Of a DNA stretch of 64,000 nt, positions 43,982 through 54,500 are shown piece by piece; position 1 is the stretch's first letter; every line of letters starts with the position of its first letter. The stretch covers positions 196,831-260,830 of the forward strand of contig NW_005201154.1 in the NCBI RefSeq assembly GCF_000372725.1. The letters are read 5' to 3'. The position numbers were made by a program, and so were the translations under genes. The notes beneath the pieces are model-generated. The model searched no databases. It had not been told where the DNA came from and was given only the letters and a program-made list of their open reading frames with translations. Source of the DNA: Emiliania huxleyi CCMP1516 (Eukaryota; Haptophyta; Isochrysidales; Noelaerhabdaceae).

Positions 43982-44305
43982 TTGGTTTGGAGATTCGTGT
44001 TTCGGTTTCGGTTTTTGGTAAATCGTATACAGCACTCTTCGTCGCGATGCGGCCCCTGTCTTTGCTCCTGCTCCTATGCGAGAGCTATGGCATACGCCTA
44101 TGGCGGGACCGCTATCGGTTATGGCTTCTCCACCGGCCAGTACGGCCTCGACTACTGCATCGCCGAGGCCGACACCACCATCGGCATGACAGCGTCGACC
44201 GCCATTGCACCTCCAACGTGTGCGCTGCCATGGACAAATCGTGCACTCTATATGCCAGTCACCACCTATGTGCGAGCACAACCCCACTCGAGCCGAAAGA
44301 TCTGA
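43982..44305 (+). CDS. weak hypothetical frame
   Basis: Frame with a protein-like middle (ARAMAYAYGGTAIGYGFSTG, LDYCIAEADTTIGMTASTAI). No start or splice evidence and no family. It could be a decayed exon. Confidence 0.25.
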   Translation: MVWRFVFRFRFLVNRIQHSSSRCGPCLCSCSYARAMAYAYGGTAIGYGFSTGQYGLDYCIAEADTTIGMTASTAIAPPTCALPWTNRALYMPVTTYVRAQPHSSRKI

Positions 44306-44975
44306 ACAATGCGTTCAGTCGGTCTCTTCGAGCACGTTCGAGCCTGCCGTTCACGTCGACAATCCAATTCTGAAAATTTTGTCGATAAACTTTGAACTTG
44401 GGCCAGAACACCCCGAGGACATGTACATGTTGTGTGCCTCGCCCCACACGACCTCTCAGGCTATGGAGCACATGCTACAGCCTGCCCCTGAGGCGTCATT
44501 CTACATCCTTAGAGTGCTACACGCACACACTCCACGTCAACCACGTGCGAATGTGAACATGTTCTGTCGTCAACCGAGCTAACCGCCCCAGCGCGGGGCA
44601 TCGTGGTCACGGGAGTTGCACACGGCGCACCCAGCACGTGGTGCGGCCACTCCCACGCCGGCGGGGGCACACGCGGTGATGTTTGCATCTGATTTGCTCG
44701 CAAAATTGACAAGTTTGCAGGCAAATTGTCTGAAAATTTGACATTTCAAATCCATAAGAGTGACAGTATGGATTCCGGGTGACACAGGTTGAGCCCTTGC
44801 CACAGCGGCACAGCGGGTCGAGCAGCGGCCAACACCGTCGGCGAAGTATCGGTGATTGATCCCTTCGTCCCATGCTTGCTGGAGGTCGTGGGGCGGCGCA
44901 CACCACCGTGGCGGGGCAACTGACAGGATTTGAGCAAAACGTGAAATTCCAGGGTCGAGCATGCTCTGCTAAAAC
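44306..44975. other. upstream region of the sugar transferase
   Basis: Contains a tandem 28-base duplication at the right end (aaaacatgtgcctccaac at 44973 and 44998). No gene seen. Confidence 0.4.
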
Positions 44976-46118
44976 ATGTGCCTCCAACAACTGCTAAAAC
45001 ATGTGCCTCCAACTCCGAGCATGTTTGGGACCGTCAAGGGAGTCGAGCCACCGAGTGTCGAGCCCCCGAGCGCCTCACCACGCCGTGCCTCAACGAAATG
45101 CCTGCTCATCGACAGCGTGGCCACCCTGGCGACAGCTGCTGCTCGCGCACACGACGCTGGTCGGATCGTGCTGGTCACGACAAATAGCCTGAAGTGGGCA
45201 CTGACAGGGCTGAACGCCATCGCCTTACTACGGGCGCAGGGGTTCGACGGTGTTCTGCACATTACGAGCTCGCAACGTGAGTGTCGCCTCGTCTCAAGGC
45301 AGACCGCCGTGCCAGTTCGTCATTGCGCATGGACCGCGCACGACTTTCTTCGAAACCGTCTCTGGACGCTCGCGGAGCTTGCCCGTCTGCGCTATCAGGT
45401 GCTGATGGTCGACTCGGATGTGTGCTTCACGGACAACCCGTTCACCTGGCTGCAGCGCCAAAATCGTGCTCTGATTCTGCACGCCAGCGATTTCAACTCG
45501 TTCAACCTCGGCACCGTCTACGCCGATGGCCGGACAGCCTCGCCCGACCTGGGCCTGCTGAGCTCGGCCGCCACGCGCGTGGAGGAAATACACAGGGCGT
45601 TCGTCGCCATCCGAGAGTCCGGGGTCTACGTTGCTGGCAACGTTGCGTGGGATCAGGCAGTGTTCGCCGACGCATTCGAGGAGTGGGTGACTGGCCGTCC
45701 GTGCATCTTGCGCACGTGCAGGGAACCGGGCGCGATCAAGCAGTGCTTCTGGCGATGCTGCGAAGAGGGCATTCTGGATGGCGCAACGAACGAGTCCAGT
45801 GCTGACGCATTATCCGCGCGGACGAAGGCCGACTCTGCGGCGCTTGACCGCAGCCGGGGCATCCTGGCAATCGAGTTTGCAAAATGTAGTAGCCCAGCTG
45901 GCATCTACCATCATGCGACATGCGCTAGTAGGATCCCGACGGCCAAACCCTATTCGTACTGGCCCAGATGGTCGATCCAATGGCTCGGAGGGAACTGCTG
46001 GCACAGTTCGCTGACGACGCTCGCGGAGCGGTGGGGCGTCAAAGAGCTCTGGGGCGACGTCAACGTGCGCAACGATGCTGCGCCCGAGCCTGACGACTCA
46101 GCCGAGCTTGTGGACTGA
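44976..46118 (+). CDS. nucleotide-diphospho-sugar transferase (GT77-like)
   Basis: Single-exon enzyme of the Nucleotid_trans fold, as in plant arabinosyl/xylosyl transferases. Motifs are GRIVLVTTNSLKWALTGLNA, RLRYQVLMVDSDVCFTDNPF with the DXD metal site (DSD), ILHASDFNSFNLGTVYADGR, and a C-terminal part with GILAIEFAKCSSPAGIYHHA and SYWPRWSIQWLGGNCWHSSL. There is no signal anchor, so the start is uncertain. ATG 44976 lies inside a tandem duplication; ATG 45021 (MFGTVKGVEPP) is the safer choice. The C-terminus is acidic. No introns, unlike most neighbours; a recent retro-copy or transfer is possible. Confidence 0.8.
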   Translation: MCLQQLLKHVPPTPSMFGTVKGVEPPSVEPPSASPRRASTKCLLIDSVATLATAAARAHDAGRIVLVTTNSLKWALTGLNAIALLRAQGFDGVLHITSSQRECRLVSRQTAVPVRHCAWTAHDFLRNRLWTLAELARLRYQVLMVDSDVCFTDNPFTWLQRQNRALILHASDFNSFNLGTVYADGRTASPDLGLLSSAATRVEEIHRAFVAIRESGVYVAGNVAWDQAVFADAFEEWVTGRPCILRTCREPGAIKQCFWRCCEEGILDGATNESSADALSARTKADSAALDRSRGILAIEFAKCSSPAGIYHHATCASRIPTAKPYSYWPRWSIQWLGGNCWHSSLTTLAERWGVKELWGDVNVRNDAAPEPDDSAELVD

Positions 46119-46634
46119 TTCTAAGTAATTTGCTTGACATGTGACGGTTGTACGTGACGCTCCAAAACGCTCCAAAACACGCTCTAGCACGGTCCAACAC
46201 GCCCCAACCGCGCCCCACACGCTCTATAACACGCTTTTCAACACGGTCAGGTCACGGCCCAACACGGCTCTACACGGGTGGTACTGCTACTGGTAGAAGA
46301 GCGTAAGTTTTAGTGCAGAAAACTTACGTGTAGTCCGCAGAACTACGAGTGCCATCAAGTCTCAATGCAGGCGGCCGGCGCGGCTGCCTTGGCTACGAGC
46401 GGCGAGAGCGCTATCTCTCAGCGCAGAGCAGAGCAGCATCCCAATTCTGAGCTGCCCTGCCCGCAACTAGACCCTTGGGAAGTCGGCGCGCCGTGCTCTT
46501 TGCGGGCGGCTACTTTACGATGGTGATGATGTGGCGGCGGCGGGACAGGCTCGAGGCGACACGGATCGATACACCATTTGCGAGCATTTGCGAGCATTTG
46601 TTTCTCTCCGAGTACCGAGAACCGCCGCCGTCAT
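46119..46634. repeat. degenerate (acacgctccaa)n stretch and spacer
   Basis: 46155-46275 holds about ten degenerate copies of an 11-12 base unit (acgctccaaaac, acggtccaacac, acggctctacac). The rest is unremarkable. Confidence 0.5.
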
Positions 46635-46772
46635 CACACCACGTCACATGACGGGTTCATGATTGGGGATGGCCTATTTGCTGTAGACAGATCACACACC
46701 AGTCACCACGTCACATGACGGGTTCATGATTGGGGATGGCCTATTTGCTGTACCTGTAGACAGATCACACGA
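46635..46772. repeat. tandem duplication of a 65-base unit
   Basis: accacgtcacatgacgggtt, catgattggggatggcctat and ttgctgta ... gacagatcacac occur twice, starting at about 46640 and 46704. Copy 2 carries an extra cctgta. It sits in the 3' flank of the MsrB gene. Confidence 0.85.
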
Positions 46773-46837
46773 CCCCAAAGAGCGGGGCCTCCCTGGTCCC
46801 ACCTGAACCCGCACCGCGGCCCGGTCTCACTCCCTCC

Positions 46838-47452
46838 TCACTTGGCAGGGACAAACGCCATGGCGCCCGCGTTCATGCAGTAGCGCTTGCCCGTCGGCTT
46901 GGGGCCGTCGTTGAACACATGCCCAAGATGCGCGCCCGAGGCGGCGTCAATCACCTCCGTCCGAATCCCACCCATCATCAGAGCCCGCCGCGCGTCAGCA
47001 AGATCGCCTGGGTCGAGACGCTCAATCACGCCACCGGGCACCGGCGCGGAGAACGAGGGCCAGCCCGTGCCGCTGTCGTACTTGGTCTCAGATTCGAACA
47101 GCGCCTTGCCGGAGAGAGCACCTACCCAAGTTCCCTTCTCCTTCACGTCCCACGCGTAGCCGTTTACCGTCTTGCCCGTGAAGGAGCGCTCGGTCGCAGC
47201 GTCCAGAGAGATGGCCCGCTGAAAGTCGGTCAGCTTCTCCGCCGCACGGAGAACCTCCTCCTTGGGCAGGGAGCCCTCGCCGGCGAAGGCAAGCGCCGGC
47301 TGCGCCGAGCAGGCTGCGGCGGCGGCAGCGGCAGCGGCGCATGCACCCTGCGAGATGACGCCGCGGCGGCCTGCCACAACGGCGGGCCTCAGACCAAAGG
47401 CCTCGGCTGGTAAAGCGGCGAGCGCGACGACGAGCGCGTTGGCGGCGAGCAT
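46838..47452 (-). CDS. MSRB: peptide methionine-(R)-S-oxide reductase, plastid (MsrB)
   Basis: Repairs R-sulfoxide of methionine. The catalytic domain has FQRAISLDAATERSFTGK, FESETKYDSGTGWPSFSAPV, RTEVIDAASGAHLGHVFNDG and the active-site Cys in GKRYCMNAGAMAFVPA. The zinc Cys pairs of some MsrB proteins are absent, as in other plastid forms. Start chosen at 47452, since MLAANALVVALAALPAEA is a signal peptide ending before FGLRPAVVAG, the usual plastid entry point in algae with secondary red plastids. A twin-Arg plus Ala-rich stretch ([20 protein letters not shown]) ending ALAFA follows, like a thylakoid lumen signal. ATGs at 47524 and 47596 are in frame upstream. Divergent with the ubiquitin protease; starts are 296 bases apart. 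Confidence 0.88.
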   Translation of the reverse strand: MLAANALVVALAALPAEAFGLRPAVVAGRRGVISQGACAAAAAAAAACSAQPALAFAGEGSLPKEEVLRAAEKLTDFQRAISLDAATERSFTGKTVNGYAWDVKEKGTWVGALSGKALFESETKYDSGTGWPSFSAPVPGGVIERLDPGDLADARRALMMGGIRTEVIDAASGAHLGHVFNDGPKPTGKRYCMNAGAMAFVPAK

Positions 47453-47617
47453 AGAGATCCCGTTGCCGACAGACGCAGAAGCCTGGCGGTCGGTGCCCGT
47501 GCATAAAGAAAATTTATGATTCATCTGCAAGAAATGCACGCCTTCCGAGCGGGGCGGGGTCCTCACTCTCCCTCTGTGTTCGTGTGCGTCGCCCATCTCT
47601 CCCTGGAGATGACTGCT

Positions 47618-47690
47618 CTATTTATTTATTTATACTCCCTCGCCCAACCCTGAGCAGGACTGGCGTGCACTAAAGAATTCTGCGATTTTT
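47618..47690 (-). promoter_or_regulatory. candidate MsrB core promoter with TATA-like box
   Basis: The minus strand reads AGTGCACGCCAGTCCTGCTC, then GGGAGTATAAATAAATAAAT (47641-47622). The CCAGTCC word resembles the CCAGT-family upstream modules. The TATA-like box lies 25-45 bases above the longest in-frame ATG (47596), so transcription would start close to it and favour a downstream ATG such as 47452. Confidence 0.4.
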
Positions 47691-47747
47691 TTTTCTTCTC
47701 ATAACTCCCATAACAAGCTGTGAAGTGTAACGCGCGGTTCCGCTGCG

Positions 47748-50700
47748 ATGACGGGGACCTCGTCCGTTTTGCACAGCGCGAAGGGCGGGCGCGTGGGCCT
47801 GGTCAATGTGGGGAACACGTGCTTCATGAATGCGGCACTGCAGTGCTTGAGCCACACCGACAGCCTCACCGCCTACTTCCTCCGCGGCGAGTGGATGCAC
47901 GAGGTGAATGATACGTCGAGGGATGGATCTGGCGGAGCAGTCGTGCGCGAGTACTCTGCCCTGCTCGAGCGTCTGTGGGTGGGCGAGGCGAGCACGCACA
48001 AGCCGGCAGCCTTCAAGGCGACGCTCTCACGCTTCGCGCCTCAGTTTGAGGGGTATCGTCAGCACGATGCGCAGGCCGGCTCTACCTGCCCCGTAACCCC
48101 CGGCCGCCTCTACCTGCCCCCACACCCTCGCCGCCGCAACGTAACCGGCGCCACCCAGCCACCGACCACCACACCCACCGCCCATAACGCACGCGCCCGT
48201 GCCCGCCTGCCGCCCACTGCCACCTACCCCACCCGCCGCAGGAGCTCGCAGTCTTCCTGCTCGACGGCCCGCAAGATCCCCCACTGGCATCCGCTGCACA
48301 GGGCACGTCTTTCTAACGTGTTCGCGACACGTCTCACAGGCCTGCACGAGGATCTCAACCGACAGCGCGCCGCGAAGCCGTATGTCGAAGACGTTGAGCT
48401 CGACCGCAAGGGCGGCGAGTGCGCCACCGTTGCCGACATGGAGGAGGCATCCGCCGAGGCGTGGGGAAAGCATCTGCTGCGAGACCGCTCCGTCATCATC
48501 GACACATTTCAGGCGCGCTGCCCACAGCCCACAGCTGCACCCCCCATGCATCGTGCGCCGCCGCACCCGCTCACGCTCCGCAACGCATCCGGCTCTAGCC
48601 CTTTGAGCTTGCCCCCGCGTGCGCCAGGGCCAACTCAAATCTGTGCTGCGCTGCTCCGTCTGCGGCGCGACGCGCACCAAGTTTGACCCGTTCATGTACC
48701 TCTCACTGCCGATGCCGCGAGTCGGCGCCGGCGAGGTGCTGACGCTCGAGCGTTGCTTGCGCGAGTTTATGCGTGAGGAGCGGCTCGACGGCGACAACTT
48801 GTGGCGCTGCTTCTGCTGCAACGACTTCCGGCCCGCCACAAAGACGCTCTCTATCTGGAAGCTCCCCTCGCACCTCGTCGTCCACCTCAAGCGCTTTGGC
48901 GCCGTCGCCAGCGGCCCTCGCGCCACCGCGCAGCCCCGCGCTCGTGAGCGGCAGGGCTGTCGTTAGGCGGCCACGGCAATGACCGGCTGCGCAAGCGGAG
49001 CGAGCGAGTGGAGGCGTGCCGCCAAGCAGGAAATGCCCCCCCTCCCTGGACAACTCCGTCATCGTCCGCTCTCTTTCAGGTGCCCGACATCAGTCGGATC
49101 GACCTCTCGCACCTAGTGGGCCACGCGGCGACGGCGGGGGATTTGGGGCAAGCGGAGGAGGGGCAGGCCGCCGCCCATGCGGCGGGAGGCGGCGAGCGTG
49201 GCGGGCCGGCACAGCTGTATGAGCTGTACGCCGTCTGTAACCACGTTGGCTCGCTCTCGGGGGGGCATTACACCGCAATGGCGCGTTGTGCTTCCGACGG
49301 CCGCTGGTGCGAACGCAAACTTCTGTGGTGAGGCTCCTGACACGTCCATGACGCGTTGATGCCACGGCTCAGGTACGAGTATAACGACTCGACGGTGCGG
49401 CCGGTGCCGCGGGGCGACGAGCGCAGCATTGTTTCAGCCGACAACTATCTGCTCTTTCTGCGGCGAGTCGAGCCGCCCAGCGACCATCTCGACGACGCCG
49501 CGCCGCAGCGTTTCGCTTTGGAGCCGCCGCCGCTCTCTGCTCCGCCGGATGACCTCGAGCGACCCGGCCGCCAGCCGGTGTGCAGTCCCGGGAACGAGCG
49601 ATGCCCGCCCGAGCGGTATCGCAAGACGATGCCGTCGTTTGCCTCTTCCTTGGGCGGCTCTACCCCGGGCGTGGGCACACCCGACCCATCGCCTTCGCGC
49701 CGGACGGTGGGCTTTGCCGACCGCCGCCACGAGCGAGCGGTTCGGCCGAGTGCCCCCTTTCCCGTCTCATCTCCAGTGTGCGCGTCGCCTCGCTACTGTA
49801 CGCGCCCCGCACCTGCTGGCAGGCCGCGGATGCGGCCCGACGGACGCCCTCCAGCCGTCGCACCACTCCTGTGTGCAGCGGCGGCCGTTCCCTCCTCTAC
49901 GGCACCGTCCGCAATCGACTGCTCGCGCGATCGGCCCGACTTCGCCGCTCTCCCCCCGGATGTGGCTCCGACAGGGGCCTCGAGTGGGGATTTGGCGTGC
50001 GGGCATGCACGCCCCCCCGCCGCCGACACGGCCTCACCAGTCTCTCCGCTTGAGGGAGGCGATGGCGAGGACAGCGCCACAATGCAACGGGTGGCGACAG
50101 TTGGCGCTCGGCAGGCCAGCACGTCGACGCGTCGCACACTGCGGCGCGCTCCTCTGTCGGAGGCGCGCAGCAGCTTGGCCGAGCGGCGGCGGCTGCCCGA
50201 GGGGCGCCGTTGTTGCCGCGGATCGGGGAGCTCCGCGTCGGAGCAGGGCAGCAGCCCGAGCGAGCACGTGGTGTCTGCTTGCGGGGCGGGGGAGCGGATC
50301 TCGTGCATCGCGCCTGCGGAGGAGGGTGAGGCAGAGAGGGGGCGTCCCTCTGTTACGGCGCCGTCCGCCACGCCCTCTACCACGCCCTCCACCACCGCCA
50401 CGCGCCGCCGCCGCGCCGTCTCCTCAGCCGGGCCGCTCTCGCGGGGCGAGGCGCGCGCACCCGACCTGCTGTCCATCGAGGAGCGGACGGCACCCAAGCT
50501 GCCGCTACGCTCACAGGCCCTCCCGCCACGCGCCAATAGTGGCAGGCTGTTGCCCGTGCGGTTGACTCGGCTTCAGCCGGGAGTACCGAAGCTGCGCGGC
50601 GCTCCCTCGTTCGTGCGGCGCTCGCGCGGCCGCGCGGAGGACATGGAAGGGGGCGAGGAGGGGGAGGAGGGCGGGCCGGGCGAGGCGGGAGCGGCAGCAA

Positions 50701-50762
50701 GCTTCCGAGCGTGCGCTCAGAGTGGCAGTCGGGCGAAGACCATCGAGGTGGGCGCGAGTTGA
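47748..50762 (+). CDS. ubiquitin carboxyl-terminal hydrolase (USP family)
   Basis: Cysteine protease removing ubiquitin. Exons: 47748-48074, 48242-48266, 48340-48512, 48628-48913, 48967-49007, 49080-49306, 49373-50762. They sum to 2469 nt, an intact 822-residue frame. The Cys box is GLVNVGNTCFMNAALQCLSH, then QHDAQ-ELAVFLLDG-LHEDLN. The zinc-ribbon pairs are CSVCGATRTKFDPF and RCFCCNDF. The His box is YAVCNHVGSLSGGHYTAMAR, then DGRWYEYNDSTVRPV and ADNYLLFLRR. The order resembles USP4/11/15. The C-terminal 430 residues are Ser/Pro/Arg-rich and disordered. Four of six introns have GC donors. The last (49307-49372) shows a diverged GGTGCGAACGC / GGTACGAGTAT pair with an acacgtcc-type core. Confidence 0.9.
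48267..48339 (+). mobile_element. introner-like intron, acatgtcc-like core (USP gene)
   Basis: GC-AG, 73 nt, splitting GAC G|GC CTG. The core has palindromic acgtctttctaacgtgttcg and cgacacgtctcacag. Flanking duplicates are reduced to GGCC.GCA.GA, so it is older. Confidence 0.55.
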
Positions 50763-51904
50763 GGTCGGAGGCGAGGCAGAGGAGAGCGACTGCCATCAGC
50801 TCCACATTGGGTGTGCGTCCCCACGCGTGCACCCATCCGCCGTGTGTCACACGTCAGTGCGCCACGCGCTCCGGCCTCCGAGGCGAGGCAGCCCCACGTG
50901 CCACGCGCGATGCGCAGCGGAATCCGGAAACTATCGGAGAGCTCCGAGTACCGAGAACATGCTGTGTGCTGTCACACTTGACACTTGGTTTAAAGTCTGC
51001 TCGGGACCTATATATCACGGTCTAAGCACGCCCGATGATCGATGCGTGGGTCGCCATGGCACTCCCAGCACGCGCACACATCGCCCGGCCTCGGCCGGTG
51101 CGGCTGGGGGCCACCACAAAGCTCCGGGGTGGGGTGGGCTCTCTTCACAGCCGAAAAAGGCCGACATTTGTCGCCAATCGACAGCCAATCGAGCTCCTTT
51201 GCTAGGCGACAGCTGTCGCGCGGCCCACCAAGGCGGGGTTGTCGCACGGCCGAGGTACGGCTGCCTCGTTCGTCCGTCACGGCCGGCCTGAGAGCGCTGG
51301 CACCGCCTCCGAAGCCGTCCACGGCGAGTGGCAGGGCCTCTGCGGTGCAGCGAAGCGTGCTGAATTCAGCCGTTCGAGCATCGCTGGAGTGAGGCGTTCT
51401 CTTCTTGCCGGTTATCTTCTTGGCGGCGTGCCGCGTGCATACTACGTGACGGTGTAGGCGCGTGGGCTCGCCTAAAAGGCTCGCACCTGTCGGAATTGTG
51501 GCGCGAGCTCTTCCGCCTCTGCTCCAGAGGGTACAGCGACCCAATGGATCCAGTCCAGCGATCTCAGTTCGTCTGTTGAGGGCGCTCCTCCGCTCCCACC
51601 GTTGCACTAGGTAGTGCTGCCGTGTACTGGCGCCAGCGAGCTCCATTCAGATCCCGCACGCGCGATCGGCAGTCGAGTTACAACCCGCAGCTGTGCAGTG
51701 CGTGCGCACCACGAACCGTTGTTCGGCGATATCTCGGCTCCCGCCCCTCGACTCGCGCTCGGACGCGAGGTGCGTGCTCGCCTGCCCCCCCGGGAGGGGA
51801 CACGGCCTTTTTGAGCGAGATCGGGGAAATCACCCTCATCGCCCACCACTCACGCCTCCCTCCCTCTCCCGCTGCCGCCGTATCCGGTCCTAGCCTGCGA
51901 TACA
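50763..51904. other. no gene seen
   Basis: About 1.1 kb. Both strands have frames of 100-200 codons without motifs. A minus frame of 212 codons (51646-51008) has no recognisable domain and is not called. Confidence 0.4.
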
Positions 51905-52339
51905 TTGAGACCTCACGCCCCGCGACTGTCTCCCACGCTCGCAGGCGGGCCTATCCGCCGTGCCACTCCATGCATGATCATCGCTGGGGGCAGCGGTGCT
52001 CGTGCGACTGCGGATTCGGCCTCACCTCACGCCCTCTGGCCTGCAGCTGCACGTCGCACGGCGCCGTGCTCGAGCCCCCCGGCGGATTGGGACGATCCTT
52101 GGCGGTGTGTCATTGCTGGGAGTGGCAAGCTCGGTCCGGCGCCAGTGAACACGCGTTTGGGCGACGCGAGTGCCAGAGAGGAATCGGCCGTCTGCTTCCC
52201 TGTGGTGGGACGCGGGGTATGCAGAGATTTCATGGTGAGAAAGTGCTCGGAAGAGGTCATACGGGGTGGTCCCGCACTCCTCAGCGTAGGTACTGACATC
52301 CCTGAGCGCGCGGGAGCGCGCGGGCGATTTTGTATTTAA
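51905..52339 (+). CDS. weak hypothetical frame
   Basis: 144 codons with some protein-like passages (RCVIAGSGKLGPAPVNTRLG, CFPVVGRGVCRDFMVRKCSE). No domain, no splice evidence. Reported only because composition differs from the surrounding shadow frames. Confidence 0.25.
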   Translation: MRPHAPRLSPTLAGGPIRRATPCMIIAGGSGARATADSASPHALWPAAARRTAPCSSPPADWDDPWRCVIAGSGKLGPAPVNTRLGDASAREESAVCFPVVGRGVCRDFMVRKCSEEVIRGGPALLSVGTDIPERAGARGRFCI

Positions 52340-52501
52340 TGACGTGACTTTAAAAACCAAGTGCGCTGTGGGTCGCCGCTGTCCGCTGTCGCGCGAGGCT
52401 CGAAGCTTCTTTAGAAAGCGTACGTCCTTTTTGCTCTGCAGAAAACTTGTATTGAACAGCCCCATGTTTGAGTATATCAGAATCAGTAAAAGCGGTATGT
52501 T

Positions 52502-53320
52502 TCATCGCGCACGCATGCCTGTAGTCGCATTCGGTTTGTGGCCGATGACGAGAGCTCCGCTCCTACAAGGGCGTCTCTGCTCGCAGCTCGGGCAGCGCCA
52601 CCTCTGCGACAGCGTGCGCCTCCCACAACGCGCTCGACACCTACACTCGCAAAGCTCTGTCACGACATTGTGCGCCCTCCACCGAGGGAGGGAGAGAGGA
52701 GGGTGGGCCACCTCCACCGGCATCCCTGCCCTCCGCGCGAGCGCCACCGCCTCGCCCGCGCCGTCGAGGGGAAGGATTCGCGTTCGGCCGCTCCCCTCGC
52801 GGCAATACAGCCTCGCCTCGGGAGGCAGCAGCGCCACGCCCGACGGCGCGGCCGGCGTGTTCGCCTTCATGTCTCTATATCGCACTGCGCCTGCGCCGCC
52901 GGGGCGCGCCAGCGCAACCTGCTTCGGCTCGAGCCCCGCCTCGGCCAGCGAGCGCAGCATGACTGCGGAGAGGTCCTCGCCCGCGAGAGGGTCGGCGGCG
53001 GCGCAACGGGCGGCGGAGAAGAAGCTTCCCTTCCGCAAGACGAGCGAAGCTCGCAGGGCCGCGGTACCGAAAAAGCCGCCGCCGCCGCCCGCTCCAACCG
53101 CGCTGCCTCGCTCCAATTCCTGCTCGAGCCGCTGTCCGTCGTCCCAGTCCAGCGAGAGTGGGAGCAGCGATCCGCCGGGCTCAGGCGTGGCGCAAATCAG
53201 GAGGTGCTCGGCGCCATAGCGTGGCTGTTCCAGCCGTCCAATCCGAAGCGGGACGACCTCAAACGTGGAGCTGTACTGGTCGGTGGCTTGCGGGTTGAGC
53301 CAGGATGAGGCGAGCAGCAT
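52502..53320 (-). CDS. hypothetical protein with Cys/Arg-rich C-terminus
   Basis: Intronless, 272 residues from MLLASSWLNPQATDQYSSTF. The middle is FEVVPLRIGRLEQPRYGAEH, LLICATPEPGGSLLPLSLDW and RASLVLRKGSFFSAARCAAA. The C-terminal part has CECRCRARCGRRTLSQRWRC and PSCEQRRPC, which could bind zinc. The frame stays open upstream into repeat DNA, but 53320 is the first ATG after the CCAGT-family module, so it is preferred. Family unknown. Confidence 0.5.
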   Translation of the reverse strand: MLLASSWLNPQATDQYSSTFEVVPLRIGRLEQPRYGAEHLLICATPEPGGSLLPLSLDWDDGQRLEQELERGSAVGAGGGGGFFGTAALRASLVLRKGSFFSAARCAAADPLAGEDLSAVMLRSLAEAGLEPKQVALARPGGAGAVRYRDMKANTPAAPSGVALLPPEARLYCREGSGRTRILPLDGAGEAVALARRAGMPVEVAHPPLSLPRWRAHNVVTELCECRCRARCGRRTLSQRWRCPSCEQRRPCRSGALVIGHKPNATTGMRAR

Positions 53321-53454
53321 GGTAGAGATCGAGCCAGCGCGCTGTGCGACAGGGATCGGGCTCCTGCAATCGCGGGAAAGATCTCCTGGCCTCGACGTGC
53401 AAGATTCGCGAATTGCGGGGCCCAGGGGCCACCGGAGGCACTCGGCGTGTTGAC

Positions 53455-53545
53455 AAAAAGAATTCTTGGACCCGCCTCTCTCACAGCACACTGGCACGAC
53501 AAGGGCGCGGACTGGCGCGGACTGGCACACACACCGGCTGACAAA
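53455..53545 (-). promoter_or_regulatory. CCAGT-family 5' module, sense to the minus-strand gene
   Basis: Minus strand: gccggtgtgtgtgccagtcc, gcgccagtccgcgcccttgt, cgtgccagtgtgctgtgaga, then ccaagaattctttttgtc. Nearly identical to 59866-59940 over 70 bases. It lies between the TTTC-tailed repeat and the ATG at 53320. Confidence 0.6.
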
Positions 53546-53660
53546 AAGAAAGAGAGAATGAAAGAGACAACCCAAGGGAGGGATGGGAGGACGGCACGCC
53601 GCCACCACACAGGGATTTTAAGGAGAGGTGTGTGGTGCGCTAGCCGTCGCCCACCCTAGG
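53535..53660 (-). repeat. TTTC-tailed dispersed repeat, minus orientation
   Basis: Full-length match to 31148-31290, head gtgggcgacggctagcgcac, tail tctctttctttttgtcag. It runs into the CCAGT-family module in the direction of the minus-strand gene. Confidence 0.7.
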
Positions 53661-53929
53661 GAGTCTGCCTCTTCCTATCAACACCCCGACCGGCGACGAC
53701 GGAATCTACTCCGTGCCGGCGGCCCCGTCGGTGGCGGCGCCGATCGGATCGCGTCGCGCCGGCGGGGGTGGTGACTGAGCGGGCAATTGCTCCGCTGGCC
53801 GGCGCGGGGTCGCGCCAGCGGGGAACAGGTAAGTAAGGCGGCATCGACGCTGAACGGTCACGAAACCCACCTCACCACACTGAAAGACCCACCGGCCAGT
53901 TGACGACACACTCCCAGACGCCCGCCGGT
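53661..53929. other. spacer or upstream exons not resolved
   Basis: Unique sequence; may hold earlier exons of the plus-strand gene that follows. None could be supported. Confidence 0.3.
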
Positions 53930-54414
53930 GAAGCCGGGAGGATGTATGGAGGAATGGTAATGACCTCTCCGTCATCACTGGCCCGGAGCACAGGTTAGAC
54001 GTTGGCGTCAACGGAAAGGGCGACGCGGCGGCGCGCAGCCAGCCACATGGCATCGTCGGCCAGTCCTTTGCCTCTAGCGCGGTGAGGAACGGCAAGGTCG
54101 GCGCCCCCACCTTTCCTCTCCCCTCGCCACACCGCGCACCCCCTTCATGCCTCCTGCGCCAGGTGGATGTCTACCCCGACTCGGGCGAGTTCACGACCAG
54201 TGCGATGGCGGAGGGCGCCATTGACGGCTCGGCCAGCGACTACGAGGTCGCCTCAATGTTTGCCACCGACTTTGCCTTTTCGCGCTTCAATGCGGCCGAG
54301 AGGAGCCGGACAGTGGCGTCGTCGAGCACTGCATCCAAAATCAACAAGATCATTGACTCGATGCGTAAACGCGGCTCGATCGCTAGAAAGGCGACGGCGT
54401 CAGATGGCCGATAG
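53930..54414 (+). CDS. C-terminal exons of an unknown (possibly surface) protein
   Basis: Exons about 53930-54081 and 54163-54414, GT-AG intron of 81 nt. The joined text reads NDLSVITGPEHRLDVGVNGK, PHGIVGQSFASSA-VDVYPD, SGEFTTSAMAEGAIDGSASD and YEVASMFATDFAFSRFNAAE. HGIVGQSF resembles the C-terminal domain of inter-alpha-trypsin-inhibitor heavy chain type proteins, which contain HG-(L/I)-IGQ-F; I cannot confirm this. The 5' part of the gene is unresolved or absent. Confidence 0.5.
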
Positions 54415-54500
54415 CCGCTCCTCGTAGGGGTGAGCTGGGATCAGCACATGCATGTGGGGCGTTGGCGAGTGAAGGTGGTGGAATTCGACGTAAAAAAGAA

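Noticed and set aside
51008-51646. 212-codon minus-strand frame
   Set aside because: No motif, no splice signals, composition typical of noncoding GC-rich DNA here.
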